A model generated the notes under the pieces. It saw only the letters and a program-made list of their open reading frames with translations. It did not search any database and was not told the DNA's origin. This document shows positions 25,009-33,712 of a DNA stretch of 64,000 nucleotides, piece by piece. How positions within the stretch are numbered: the stretch's first letter is position 1; each line of letters starts with the position of its first letter. Source of the DNA: Paraburkholderia diazotrophica (GTDB lineage Bacteria > Pseudomonadota > Gammaproteobacteria > Burkholderiales > Burkholderiaceae); NCBI RefSeq assembly GCF_900108945.1, contig NZ_FNYE01000007.1, positions 124,001 to 188,000 of the forward strand, given 5' to 3'. Position numbers and translations under genes: made by a program.

Positions 25009-25170
25009 CTATCGCCGCACGACGCCCATCAGCAGCGTCACGATGAAGATCACGAGGAAGATGAAGAAAAGGATCTTCGCGATGCTGGCCGCGCCCGCAG
25101 CGATCCCGCCGAATCCGAAGACGGCGGCAATGATCGCGATGATGAAGAAAACGAGAGCGTAGTAAAGCAT
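25009..25170 (-). CDS. DUF1328 family small membrane protein
   Basis: A 53-residue integral membrane protein, starting [20 protein letters not shown], with a glycine/alanine turn ([13 protein letters not shown]) and a second helix ([18 protein letters not shown]). This is the DUF1328 (E. coli YtjA) pattern. The ATG at 25170 has AAGGAG upstream; the longer frame to 25338 has no support. Members are often under stress-sigma or acid control. Function is unknown. Confidence 0.93.
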   Translation of the reverse strand: MLYYALVFFIIAIIAAVFGFGGIAAGAASIAKILFFIFLVIFIVTLLMGVVRR

Positions 25171-25374
25171 GGTAGGGATCTCCTTTTTGGGGCCGCGCCG
25201 CATTAGCGCGTGCGCTTCACAGGGACTGAGCAACCGTCGTGCCGTCGCCGCGTGAGGCCGACAAGCGGTGTACGCGCGTGCGCTGCGGTGAACCAGAAGG
25301 CCGCGATGCAAGCGCGGGCCTTGGAACGTCGGATGCACAACTCCGGCTGTAGCAATTCTTCAACGGAGAGAGTG

Positions 25375-25593
25375 ATGTCCACATCGAATGCGAAAAATCC
25401 GGCCATCCGGAAGTTCATCGACGTGCAAAAGGCGCTTAAAGGTGCGTCTTATCCCGCTGCCAAAAAAGATCTGCTGAATACGGCGAAGCAAAACGGTGCT
25501 GACGAGGAAGCGATGGAAGCGCTGGCTGCGTTGCCGGAGGAAGAATATGCAAACCCGGCCCAGGTATCGAAGGCGGTGGGCAACGAAGACTAA
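25375..25593 (+). CDS. DUF2795 family protein
   Basis: A 72-residue soluble protein with RKFIDVQKALKGASYPAAKK, then NTAKQNGADEEAMEALAALP and a final EEYANPAQVSKAVG. This is the DUF2795 repeat-like fold that appears in many stress-linked loci. ACGGAGAG precedes the ATG at 25375. It lies 64 bp before the Cys-rich gene on the same strand, so they may be co-transcribed. Confidence 0.9.
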   Translation: MSTSNAKNPAIRKFIDVQKALKGASYPAAKKDLLNTAKQNGADEEAMEALAALPEEEYANPAQVSKAVGNED

Positions 25594-25656
25594 ACGGCGC
25601 TGACCTGTGTGTTCGCGTTGCACGTGCAGCGAGGGCCACTCGACCACGGAGAATCC

Positions 25657-25971
25657 ATGACACTCGAGCAAACCATTCACGCGTTGGACGACTGTGCTGA
25701 GGCATGCGCGACGTGCTACTCCGCGTGTATCGCGGAAGGCGCGTTGCCGGAGATGGAAAAGTGCATACGCCTCGATCTGGATTGCGCGGCGTTGTGCCGG
25801 TTCACATCGGAGGCGCTCGCGCGGCAGTCGCAATTCGTTGGCGAATTCTGCCAGTTGTGCGCTCGCATTTGCGATGCGTGCGCGGACGAGTGCGGGCGGC
25901 ATCCGGCGGCACATTGCCAGGCGTGCAGCGACGCATGCCGCAAATGCGCCGAAGCGTGCAGGGCGTTATGA
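25657..25971 (+). CDS. Four-helix-bundle copper-binding protein (Csp-like, DUF326)
   Basis: A 104-residue protein with 17 cysteines and no signal peptide, from the ATG at 25657 (ACGGAG upstream). Cysteines recur every 3-4 residues along helices: LDDCAEACATCYSACIAEG, DLDCAALCRF, QLCARICDACADECG and ACSDACRKCAEACRAL. This is the Csp copper-storage pattern, where a four-helix bundle lined with Cys binds many Cu(I). Lack of a signal suggests a cytosolic Csp3-type store. No copper ATPase or chaperone is nearby. It is a likely copper or thiol-stress buffer. Confidence 0.92.
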   Translation: MTLEQTIHALDDCAEACATCYSACIAEGALPEMEKCIRLDLDCAALCRFTSEALARQSQFVGEFCQLCARICDACADECGRHPAAHCQACSDACRKCAEACRAL

Positions 25972-26022
25972 AACCTCGGGTCCGCGCCGGGCGTTGAAGC
26001 GCGGAGTACCTGCCGGCCAGGA

Positions 26023-27435
26023 CTATTGCGGCCGTGTCCGCGCTTCTTCTTCGGGCGTTGAATCGCGCCGCTGCTGCCTGCGTTCGTAGCGTTCCAGCGC
26101 AGGCGTCGCGCTGGACCCGTGCACGATGACCGACAGCGCCACGGTCGCGAGCACGATGGGCACGAGTGGCCTGACGAGCTTGCCTCCATGTTCGAGCGCG
26201 AACAGCAGATAGTAGAACGCGCCGACGCCCCGGATGCCCATCCACGCGATCAGAATCCGTTGATACCCGTCCGCGCGCACGCCGAGCAGCGCGATCGACG
26301 TGCCGATCGGCCGCGCCACGAGGAGCAGCAGCAACGCCGGCCAGATCGCCTGCCACGTGAGCACTTCGCGCCAGTGCGACGAAAGCGCGCTGCCGATGGC
26401 CAGCATCAGCGCGAATTCGACGATGCGCTCGATCTCGACGGTGAAGCCCATCATCGACTCCGCCATGTACGCGTGCGCAAGCTCGGGGTCGGTAGCGGCC
26501 GCCTGTTTCTCGCCGTGTTCGACATCGGCGAGCACTTCGGATGGCGGCGTGTCGCCCGTCGCTTTCAGTTCTTCGTGACGCAGCGCGACGCCCGCAACGA
26601 ACACGGCGATGAATGCAATCGTGTGCGCGACGAGCGCGGCGCCGTAGCATATCGCCATCAGTCCGAGTGCGAGAAAGCCTTCGAGGCCGATCGCTTCGCC
26701 GTATCGCGTGCGCAGCCAGGTGACGAGCTTCACCATGCTCGTCCCGCAGATCCAGCCGATCAATATTGCGCCGCCCATGCCCCACACGACGGAGAGCGCG
26801 AATACGGCGGGCTGCCTGCTGACCAGGTCCGACATGCCGCACAGCGCAAAGCCTGCAAGCGCAACGGGGTAGGCCGCGCCGTCGTTGCAGCCGCCTTCGC
26901 CGGATAGCGCGAATCGCAGCGGCTCGTCGTCGCCGGCCTCCCTGACGCGCAGTTCGTTCGCGAGCACCGGGTCCGTCGGCGCAAGCGCGGCGGCGAGAAG
27001 CAGCGCCGGCCCGAGCTGAAAATGCAGTCCCCACACGGCCACGGCAGCGACGATCGCAACGGTGATGAGCATCGCCGGAAAACCCAGCCGCAGCGGCAGC
27101 CTCCATAGCCGGTCGCGGAGTGGCACGCGCAAGTGCATGCCGATTGCAAACAGCGAAACGACGAGCCCTACCTCGGTGACGAGGCGCAGCAGCCGGACAT
27201 TGCCATCGAGCGAGACGGACAGCAATCCCGCGCCTTGCGCGCCGATCAGAAATCCGACGCCGAGATAGACCATTGCGCCGCTCAGCGGCAGACGCGCGAT
27301 CAGGCCACGGCCGAGCGCAATTGCGACCAGCAGCACGCCGACGAGCATGAACCACACTGCTTCGATCAACATGAGTGCCTCGGCGCGATTGAACAAGGCA
27401 TTGCGTTGCGTTGCTTCGCGGAGGCGGTGCTCCAT
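26023..27435 (-). CDS. Na+/H+ antiporter, CPA1/NhaP family
   Basis: About 470 residues from the ATG at 27435 (GGGAG upstream); an ATG at 27372 before LIEAVWFMLVGVLL is an alternative. It has many hydrophobic helices, with the CPA1 signatures LAPTDPVLA (helix 4 region) and GEGGCNDGAAYPVAL (the ND ion-binding pair), and GIRGVGAFYYLLF late. It exchanges monovalent cations for protons. The C-terminus is short and Arg-rich (ERYERRQQRRDSTPEEEART), a possible regulatory tail. It converges with the copper-protein gene and diverges from the SDR gene. Confidence 0.92.
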   Translation of the reverse strand: MEHRLREATQRNALFNRAEALMLIEAVWFMLVGVLLVAIALGRGLIARLPLSGAMVYLGVGFLIGAQGAGLLSVSLDGNVRLLRLVTEVGLVVSLFAIGMHLRVPLRDRLWRLPLRLGFPAMLITVAIVAAVAVWGLHFQLGPALLLAAALAPTDPVLANELRVREAGDDEPLRFALSGEGGCNDGAAYPVALAGFALCGMSDLVSRQPAVFALSVVWGMGGAILIGWICGTSMVKLVTWLRTRYGEAIGLEGFLALGLMAICYGAALVAHTIAFIAVFVAGVALRHEELKATGDTPPSEVLADVEHGEKQAAATDPELAHAYMAESMMGFTVEIERIVEFALMLAIGSALSSHWREVLTWQAIWPALLLLLVARPIGTSIALLGVRADGYQRILIAWMGIRGVGAFYYLLFALEHGGKLVRPLVPIVLATVALSVIVHGSSATPALERYERRQQRRDSTPEEEARTRPQ

Positions 27436-27607
27436 GCCATATCGGCTCCCAGTGTGATGGCTCGTGAATTCCCGATGACAGAGCAGACCTCGTGCCCCAA
27501 CGTCGTGTCGAAGCGGCGCCGCCCATCCGGGCCGGGCAGGCGCATTGCTCATCACGTGTATCCGATAGCCATGCAGGCACGTCGACAACACTCGCGAGAG
27601 GAACGTC

Positions 27608-28474
27608 ATGACCGACATCAGGCAACCCGCGCCACCGTTTCCGTCACAACAGCAGCAGAGCGTCCCTGGACGCACGGCGCCCATGCAACCGCGGCCCGAC
27701 CACGGAGAAGAAAGTTACGCAGGCAGTGGAAGACTTTCCGGTAAAGCCGCGATCGTCACGGGCGGCGATAGCGGCATCGGCCGCGCGATCGCGATCGCGT
27801 TTGCACGTGAGGGCGCCGACGTGCTGATCGCCTATCTCGACGAAGACGAAGACGCCGAAGAGACGAAACGCTGGGTCGAAAAAGCAGGGCGCCGCGCGGT
27901 GCTCGTGCGCGGCGACATTACCGACCCACGTCATTGCGACGAGATCGTCGATCGGGCCGTGAAGGAGTTCGGCAAGCTGGACGTGCTCGTCAACAATGCC
28001 GCGTATCAGATGACGTATGACTCACTGGACGACATCAGCGACGAGGAATGGAACCGCACGTTCGACACCAACATCGGCGCGATGTTCAGGATCTCGCGCA
28101 AGGCGGTCCGGCATATGAAGCAGGGCGGCTCGATCATCAACACCACGTCGATCAACGCGGATAAACCCAACCCGGGACTCCTCGCCTACGCAACGACGAA
28201 AGGCGCGATCCAGAACTTCACGGGCGGCCTTGCGCAGTTGCTCGCCGAGCAGGGCATTCGCGTGAACTGTGTCGCGCCGGGGCCGATCTGGACGCCGCTC
28301 ATTCCATCGACGATGCCGAAGGACAAGGTCGAGAGCTTCGGCAAGCAGGTGCCGATGAAGCGGCCAGGGCAACCGGCCGAACTGGCGCCCGCGTATGTGA
28401 TGCTCGCCTCCGACGAAGCCAGCTATATCTCGGGCGCGACGATCGCGGTGACGGGCGGGGCGCCGATTCTTTAG
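27608..28474 (+). CDS. Short-chain dehydrogenase, YghA-like
   Basis: A 288-residue oxidoreductase. A Pro/Gln-rich N-terminal extension precedes the Rossmann core: KAAIVTGGDSGIGRAIAIAF (NAD(P) binding), DVLVNNAAYQ, NTTSINADKPN (Ser), YATTKGAIQNFTG (catalytic Y-x3-K), and APGPIWTPLIPSTMP. The Asp-Glu-rich LDEDEDAEET after the second strand is usual for YghA/YhxC-type general-stress dehydrogenases. GAGAGGAA precedes the ATG. The stop overlaps the end of the convergent glycosyltransferase by 4 bp. The substrate is not known. Confidence 0.95.
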   Translation: MTDIRQPAPPFPSQQQQSVPGRTAPMQPRPDHGEESYAGSGRLSGKAAIVTGGDSGIGRAIAIAFAREGADVLIAYLDEDEDAEETKRWVEKAGRRAVLVRGDITDPRHCDEIVDRAVKEFGKLDVLVNNAAYQMTYDSLDDISDEEWNRTFDTNIGAMFRISRKAVRHMKQGGSIINTTSINADKPNPGLLAYATTKGAIQNFTGGLAQLLAEQGIRVNCVAPGPIWTPLIPSTMPKDKVESFGKQVPMKRPGQPAELAPAYVMLASDEASYISGATIAVTGGAPIL

Positions 28475-29589
28475 CGCGCTCTGGCGTGGGCGCCGCGTGT
28501 GTGTGGCGATCCGAGTGAGGGAGCGTAACGCCGCGTCTGGTCATGCGTTGCAGGCGCCAGTGCGCCACACAGGCTCGTATAGAGTTCGATGTAATCGTCT
28601 GCCATGCGAGCAGCGGTGAAGCGGGACTCGAATGCGCGGCGGCAAGCGCGTCGATCGATTGAGCCAATCTGTCCGGCTGCGGCAACGGCGCCGTCGATAT
28701 CGTCGACGAGCCGGCCGCTCACGTTGTCCTCGATGATCTCCGTCATCGCGCCGCGCCTGAACGCGATGACGGGCGTTCCACACGCCATCGCCTCGATCGC
28801 GACGAGGCCGAAGGGTTCTTCCCATTCGAGCGGAAGCAGCAGCGCGCTTGCCTGAGAAAGCAGACGGCTGCGCGCTGGTCCGCCCGCTTCGCCGAGATAG
28901 TCGACGAAGGCCGCGTTCTGGTGCAGCAGCGGCTTGATGGTTTTCTGAAAATACTCGCGCTCGCCAGGATGGACCACCCCTGCGATCTTGAGCGGCATCT
29001 GCGCGCGCCGCGCAATATCGATGGCCAGATCGGGGCGCTTGCCGGGCATGATCCGCCCGAGGAACAGCAGGTAGCCGCGCGGCGCGTCGTCGAATGGGAG
29101 TGCGTCGGCGGGAATGCCGTGATGAATCGTCCTGACCCAGTTGGCCTCGGGCAGCGGCTTGCGTTGACTTTCGGAAATGGCGACGAGCGGCGCGTCGGCG
29201 AACTCGCGCAACAAAGGACCGTGGTCGTGCGCGAGCATGAGTCCATGCATCGTGGTGACATGTTTGCATCCGAGGCTGCGCATCAGTGGGAAGTGAATCG
29301 GTTCGCCATGAAAGTGCAGGATATCGAACTCGCGTGCGTGGCGGGCAACCTGTTCGAGCTGACGCACGTGATGACACGATGTGTCCCACGCGCTCGAATC
29401 TCGCCACAGGCCGCGCTCGCATCCGGCGACCAGCGCCGCCGACGTGCGCGAATCGCCACTGGCGAACAGCGTGACGTCGTGCCCGCGTCGAACCAGTTCC
29501 TCCGTCAGGTAGTGGACGATGCGCTCCGTCGCTCCATAAGCGAGAGGCGGGACCGGTTCGTAAAGCGGCGCAATCTGAGCTATACGCAT
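28471..29589 (-). CDS. Glycosyltransferase family 4 (leftward copy)
   Basis: A 372-residue GT-B enzyme from the ATG at 29589. The N-terminal half has RIAQIAPLYEPVPPLAYGAT and VTLFASGDSRTSAALV. The donor-binding half has LFLGRIMPGKRPDLAIDIAR and EEPFGLVAIEAMACGTPVIA, the E-x7-E motif of retaining GT4. It transfers a sugar from a nucleotide sugar to an unknown acceptor. It is a paralogue of the rightward gene at 29723; both begin with near-identical words, and the pair is divergent over a 133-bp shared promoter region. Confidence 0.93.
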   Translation of the reverse strand: MRIAQIAPLYEPVPPLAYGATERIVHYLTEELVRRGHDVTLFASGDSRTSAALVAGCERGLWRDSSAWDTSCHHVRQLEQVARHAREFDILHFHGEPIHFPLMRSLGCKHVTTMHGLMLAHDHGPLLREFADAPLVAISESQRKPLPEANWVRTIHHGIPADALPFDDAPRGYLLFLGRIMPGKRPDLAIDIARRAQMPLKIAGVVHPGEREYFQKTIKPLLHQNAAFVDYLGEAGGPARSRLLSQASALLLPLEWEEPFGLVAIEAMACGTPVIAFRRGAMTEIIEDNVSGRLVDDIDGAVAAAGQIGSIDRRACRRAFESRFTAARMADDYIELYTSLCGALAPATHDQTRRYAPSLGSPHTRGAHARAR

Positions 29590-29722
29590 TGTCTTGCCTG
29601 CTCGTGTGATGATGGCTGTTGCCGGACAGCAATCGCCGTTCCGTATGGCTCGTCGCGGCGCGCGTCGGGAACAACGGATGCTCGCTACATCGCACGTCAA
29701 TCATGATGCTGGAAATGAAGCG

Positions 29723-30772
29723 ATGCGTATCGCGCAAGTCTCGACACTCTATGAACGCGTGCCGCCCGTCGCTTATGGCGGCATCGAACGTGTCGTCTCG
29801 TGGCTCACGGAAGAACTCGTCGCGCGTGGCCACGACGTCACGCTGTTTGCAAGCGGCGACTCAATCACAGGGGCAGACCTCGTGTCGGTGTATCCGCGTC
29901 CGTTGCGTGAAATCGAAAACACGGCTGACCCGCAGGCCTTTCATGTCGCGATGCTCGAGCAGGTCGTGCACCGGTCCGACGAATTCGACATCGTCCATTT
30001 TCATACCGACTACGCGAGCTTTCCCTTCGCGCGGCGCCTGTGTTGCCCGCAACTGACGACGTTGCACTGGCGCCTCGACGTGCCCGGCCTCGAAACGATG
30101 TACCGCGAATTCGACGACATGCCCGTCGTGTCGATTTCGGACGCGCAGCGCGCGCCTTTGCCCAACCTTGCGTGGCAGTGCACGATTTACCATGGCCTGC
30201 CGACAGGGTTGCTCACGTTCTGCGAAACGCCTTCGGACTACCTCGCGTTCGTCGGACGTATCGCACCCGCCAAGCGGCCCGATGTTGCGATCGAAATCGC
30301 CGGGCGCGCTCAGGCGCGACTCGAGATCGCCGCGAAAATCGATGACGGCGACCGCGCGTACTACGAGCGTGATATCGCGCCGCTGATGCGGCAACCTCAC
30401 GTGTGCTATCGCGGCGAACTCGACGACGCGGACAAGAACGCTTTTCTCGGGCATGCCCGCGCGCTGCTGTTTCCGATCGACTGGCCCGAGCCGTTCGGGC
30501 TCGTGCTGGCGGAAGCGCTGGCGTGCGGCACGCCCGTGATTGCGTTCGGGCGCGGCTCGGTGCCCGAGATCATCGATGACGGCGTGACGGGCTATGTCGT
30601 CGGGACAGTCGATGAAGCCGTCGATGCCGTCGGAAAGATCGACGGAATCGACCGCTCGCGCTGCCGCGCCGAATTCGAAAAGCGCTTTACGGCATCGCGT
30701 ATGGCCGATGAGTATCTGAAGGTCTACGCGACGCTGGTCGACCACGCGCAGCGCAGATCCTGCGCGCGCTGA
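29723..30772 (+). CDS. Glycosyltransferase family 4 (rightward copy)
   Basis: A 349-residue GT4 enzyme from the ATG at 29723 (GGAAATG upstream); the frame opens at 29594 but the extra residues are not conserved with its paralogue. Motifs: RIAQVSTLYERVPPVAYGGI, VTLFASGDSITGADLV, AFVGRIAPAKRPDVAIEIAG and PEPFGLVLAEALACGTPVIA. The two copies align through their length with shared landmarks, so one arose by duplication and inversion. It is 12 bp before the HAD-ATPase gene, so they are probably one operon. Confidence 0.93.
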   Translation: MRIAQVSTLYERVPPVAYGGIERVVSWLTEELVARGHDVTLFASGDSITGADLVSVYPRPLREIENTADPQAFHVAMLEQVVHRSDEFDIVHFHTDYASFPFARRLCCPQLTTLHWRLDVPGLETMYREFDDMPVVSISDAQRAPLPNLAWQCTIYHGLPTGLLTFCETPSDYLAFVGRIAPAKRPDVAIEIAGRAQARLEIAAKIDDGDRAYYERDIAPLMRQPHVCYRGELDDADKNAFLGHARALLFPIDWPEPFGLVLAEALACGTPVIAFGRGSVPEIIDDGVTGYVVGTVDEAVDAVGKIDGIDRSRCRAEFEKRFTASRMADEYLKVYATLVDHAQRRSCAR

Positions 30773-30784
30773 TGCGGAGGTGTC

Positions 30785-32545
30785 ATGCGTTATCTGGCTT
30801 TGGCGACGGACTACGACAATACGCTCGCGGAACACGGCAGCGTGGCTGACGCCACGTGGGCCGCGCTCGAAAGGCTGCGCGAGTCCGGCCGCTATCCGAT
30901 TCTCGTCACTGGGCGCGAACTCGACGACCTGATGACGGTCTGTCCGCGCCTCGACATGTTCTCGCGCGTGGTCGCCGAAAACGGCGGCGTGCTGTTCGAC
31001 CCCGCAACGAAAGACAAACGGCTGCTGGCCGATGCGCCGACGCAGGCGTTCGTCGACGCGCTGCGCGAGCGTGGACTGGAGCACTTCAGCGTCAGCGAAA
31101 CGCTGGTCGCGACGATGAAGCCGAATGAACAGATCGCTTTCGAAGCGATACGCGATCTCGGCCTCGAACTGAACGTCGTGTTCAACGGCGATGCCGTGAT
31201 GATTCTTCAGCCCGGTATCAGCAAGGCATCGGGTTTGATGGCGGCGCTGGCGGCATTGCGGCTGTCGCCGCTCAACGTCGTCGGCGTGGGGGACGCCGAA
31301 AACGACCATGCGTTGATTCGCGCGTGCGGCATGTCGGTCGCGGTGGAAAACGCGCTGCCGGCGTTGAAGCAGCACGCGGATCTCGTGACTTCGCAGCCGG
31401 ACGGCCGGGGCGTGGCCGCGCTGATCGATGCGCTGATCGCCGACGATCTGCGCGGCCATGCATCGTCGCTTGCCAAATGCAGGCTCACTGTCGGCCAGCG
31501 TCGCGGGGCGCCCGAGTCGTCTGTCGCGCCCGTCGTGTCGATCGATGCATACGGCAGCGTCGTGCTGCTGGCGGGCGCGTCGGGATCAGGCAAATCGACG
31601 ACGACGGAGGCGCTGCTCGAAAGGCTCACGGACGCGGGGCATCAGCTTTGCATTTTCGATCCGGAAGGCGATTACAGCAGCGACGATCATACGGCCGTGG
31701 TCGGCGACGCGCAGCACGCGCCCGCCGAAGACGAGGCGTTACAACTGCTCGAAGGCGCGCGCCAGCCCGCCGTCGCGATCAACATGATGCGCGTGCCGCC
31801 CGGCGATCGCGCGCAATATTGCGCTGCGCTGCTGCCGAGGCTGCAAACGCTGCGCGCGCGGACAGGGCGGCCTCATTGGCTCGTCTTCGATGAGGCGCAT
31901 CATCTCTTTCCCCGCACGTGGGCTTCTGCGAGCGCAGCCGTTCCTGATGCGCTCGAATCGGCGCTCGTCGTGACCGTGCATCCCGAGGCGCTTTCGCCGG
32001 CGCTGCTCAAGCATGTAAACGTGGTCATCGCGCTCGGCGACGATGCCGCCAGCAAGCTCGACGAGTTCGCGTCGTCTGTCGGGATCGACCAGCCCATTGT
32101 GCCGACGAAGGGTGTCGAGCGCGGCGAAGCATTGTTCTGGGAGCCGGCTCAAGGCGAGCCTCGCGTGGTGACGATCGAGCAAGGGCGCGGACAACATCGC
32201 CGTCATCTGCGGAAGTACGCGGAAGGCCTGCTGATTCCCGAGCGCAGCTTTTACTTTCGTGGGCCGCACGGCAAGCTCAACTTGCGCGCGCACAATCTCA
32301 TCCTGTTTGTCGAGCTTGCCGAAGGCGTCGACGAAGAGACGTGGCGCTTTCACCTTCAGCGTGGCGACTACTCGCAATGGTTCGAAAGCGTGATCGGCGA
32401 TGCCGATCTGGCAAACGAGACGAGGGCGATCGAACAGGACGGATCGGTGTCGCCGGATGAGAGCCGCTCGCGCGTGCTGTCCGCGATCAGCGCGCGCTAC
32501 ACGCAGCCCGAGAATCCAAATCTGCCGCGTGTGGGCGAACGGTAG
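30785..32545 (+). CDS. HAD phosphatase fused to a P-loop ATPase
   Basis: A 586-residue two-domain protein. Residues 1-225 are a HAD-IIB (Cof/sucrose-phosphatase-like) phosphatase: catalytic ATDYDNT (D9, D11), VTGREL, and the acidic GVGDAENDHALI near 167-178. Residues about 245-580 hold a P-loop domain: Walker A GASGSGKST (264-272), Walker B LVFDEAHH (366-373), resembling HerA/DUF87-like ATPases. The C-terminal part has IPERSFYFRGPHGKLNLRAH. The fusion suggests ATP-dependent regulation or a dephosphorylation step tied to nucleotide binding. It follows the glycosyltransferase by 12 bp, so sugar-phosphate hydrolysis is plausible. Confidence 0.9.
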   Translation: MRYLALATDYDNTLAEHGSVADATWAALERLRESGRYPILVTGRELDDLMTVCPRLDMFSRVVAENGGVLFDPATKDKRLLADAPTQAFVDALRERGLEHFSVSETLVATMKPNEQIAFEAIRDLGLELNVVFNGDAVMILQPGISKASGLMAALAALRLSPLNVVGVGDAENDHALIRACGMSVAVENALPALKQHADLVTSQPDGRGVAALIDALIADDLRGHASSLAKCRLTVGQRRGAPESSVAPVVSIDAYGSVVLLAGASGSGKSTTTEALLERLTDAGHQLCIFDPEGDYSSDDHTAVVGDAQHAPAEDEALQLLEGARQPAVAINMMRVPPGDRAQYCAALLPRLQTLRARTGRPHWLVFDEAHHLFPRTWASASAAVPDALESALVVTVHPEALSPALLKHVNVVIALGDDAASKLDEFASSVGIDQPIVPTKGVERGEALFWEPAQGEPRVVTIEQGRGQHRRHLRKYAEGLLIPERSFYFRGPHGKLNLRAHNLILFVELAEGVDEETWRFHLQRGDYSQWFESVIGDADLANETRAIEQDGSVSPDESRSRVLSAISARYTQPENPNLPRVGER

Positions 32546-32644
32546 TGCGGTCGTTTGTGCAGCGACGCGCGTGCGTGCATGGGCCGCGTGGCATCGCGGA
32601 ACGGAATTTGCTGTTGGCGTGTGTCCGCCTTTCCGGCTGCTGCC

Positions 32645-33712
32645 ATGCACGAAAACCCGCGTCGAAGCCTCACGATTGCGTTGCAGCGTTCGCATGCGCG
32701 TGTCGTGCGCATGCTGACGCTGACGGCGCTATTCATGAGCGATGCGGTCGCGCAGCCAAACCAGAACGCGCTGCAGCCGGCAGGGGCGCAAGCCGCGCAC
32801 ATCGCGCGGCTGTGGAATCTGACGCTCGTCGTCTGCGGCGTCGTGTTCGCAGGCGTATTGCTCGCGACGCTGGTCGCGCTCGCGAGGCGGCGCGGCGATG
32901 CCCGCACGCCACCCGAGCCCGCGTCGGCGGATGCGCCCGAACAGCGGACGCGCCGCTTCGTCATCGGTGCAACGGGGCTCTCGGTCGTGTTGCTCGTCGG
33001 GCTCGTCGTCGCGGACGTGATGACGGATCGCGCGCTGTCGCGCCTGCCCGTGGACGACGCGGTCCATATCGAGGTGACGGGCCAGCAGTGGTGGTGGCAG
33101 GCCGCCTATGCGCCTGACGGGGGCAACGCGGGCTTCGTCACGGCCAATGAACTGCATGTGCCCGTCGGGCGCCCCGTGATCGTTTCGCTGAAGGCAGGCG
33201 ATGTCATCCACAGCTTCTGGGTGCCGAATCTGCATGGCAAGAAGGACATGCTGCCCGGCGTCGACTCGACGATCGAGTTTCGCGCCGACCATGAGGGCGT
33301 CTATCGCGGGCAGTGCGCGGAGTATTGCGGCGCCGGGCACGCATTGATGGCGATGCTCGTCGTCGCGCAGCCGCCGGACCGTTACGCGGCATGGCTCAGG
33401 CAACAGTCGGCGCCCGCCGTTTCCGCAGACGACGCGCTCGCAGTGCGCGGCCGCCAGGTCTTTCTGCAATCGAGTTGCGCAGGCTGCCATTCGGTACGCG
33501 GCACGTCCGCGCAGGGCACGCTCGCGCCCGATCTCACGCATCTGATGAGCCGGCAGACCATCGCTTCAGGCGTGCTGGCGAATACGCAGGCGAACCTGCT
33601 GGCGTGGATTCGCGATCCTCAGGCGCTGAAGCCCGGCACGACGATGCCTTCCGTGCCGCTTGCCGCAGACGATCAGCGCGCCGTCGTCGCGTGGTTGGGT
33701 ACCTTGCAATGA
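32645..33712 (+). CDS. ctaC: caa3-type cytochrome c oxidase subunit II with cytochrome c domain
   Basis: A 355-residue subunit from the ATG at 32645 (an in-frame GTG lies at 32555; ATG at 32712 is another option). A cleavable signal segment and two membrane helices precede VTGQQWWWQAAY and the CuA ligands in YRGQCAEYCGAGHALMAML. The last 90 residues carry a CAGCH heme site and a late Met (MPSVPLAADD). This arrangement defines caa3 oxidases, where electrons enter through the fused cytochrome c. Its stop overlaps the next start (ATGA). It is the first gene of the oxidase operon. Confidence 0.93.
   Translation: MHENPRRSLTIALQRSHARVVRMLTLTALFMSDAVAQPNQNALQPAGAQAAHIARLWNLTLVVCGVVFAGVLLATLVALARRRGDARTPPEPASADAPEQRTRRFVIGATGLSVVLLVGLVVADVMTDRALSRLPVDDAVHIEVTGQQWWWQAAYAPDGGNAGFVTANELHVPVGRPVIVSLKAGDVIHSFWVPNLHGKKDMLPGVDSTIEFRADHEGVYRGQCAEYCGAGHALMAMLVVAQPPDRYAAWLRQQSAPAVSADDALAVRGRQVFLQSSCAGCHSVRGTSAQGTLAPDLTHLMSRQTIASGVLANTQANLLAWIRDPQALKPGTTMPSVPLAADDQRAVVAWLGTLQ

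Noticed and set aside
25802..27625. Arg-rich frame overlapping the antiporter gene on the same strand
   Set aside because: Wrong frame of the antiporter gene; lacks transmembrane pattern and ribosome site.
33313..33708. Extension of the fused oxidase gene upstream to 33313
   Set aside because: That stretch is the CtaC gene in another frame; the ATGA overlap at 33709 is the real start.
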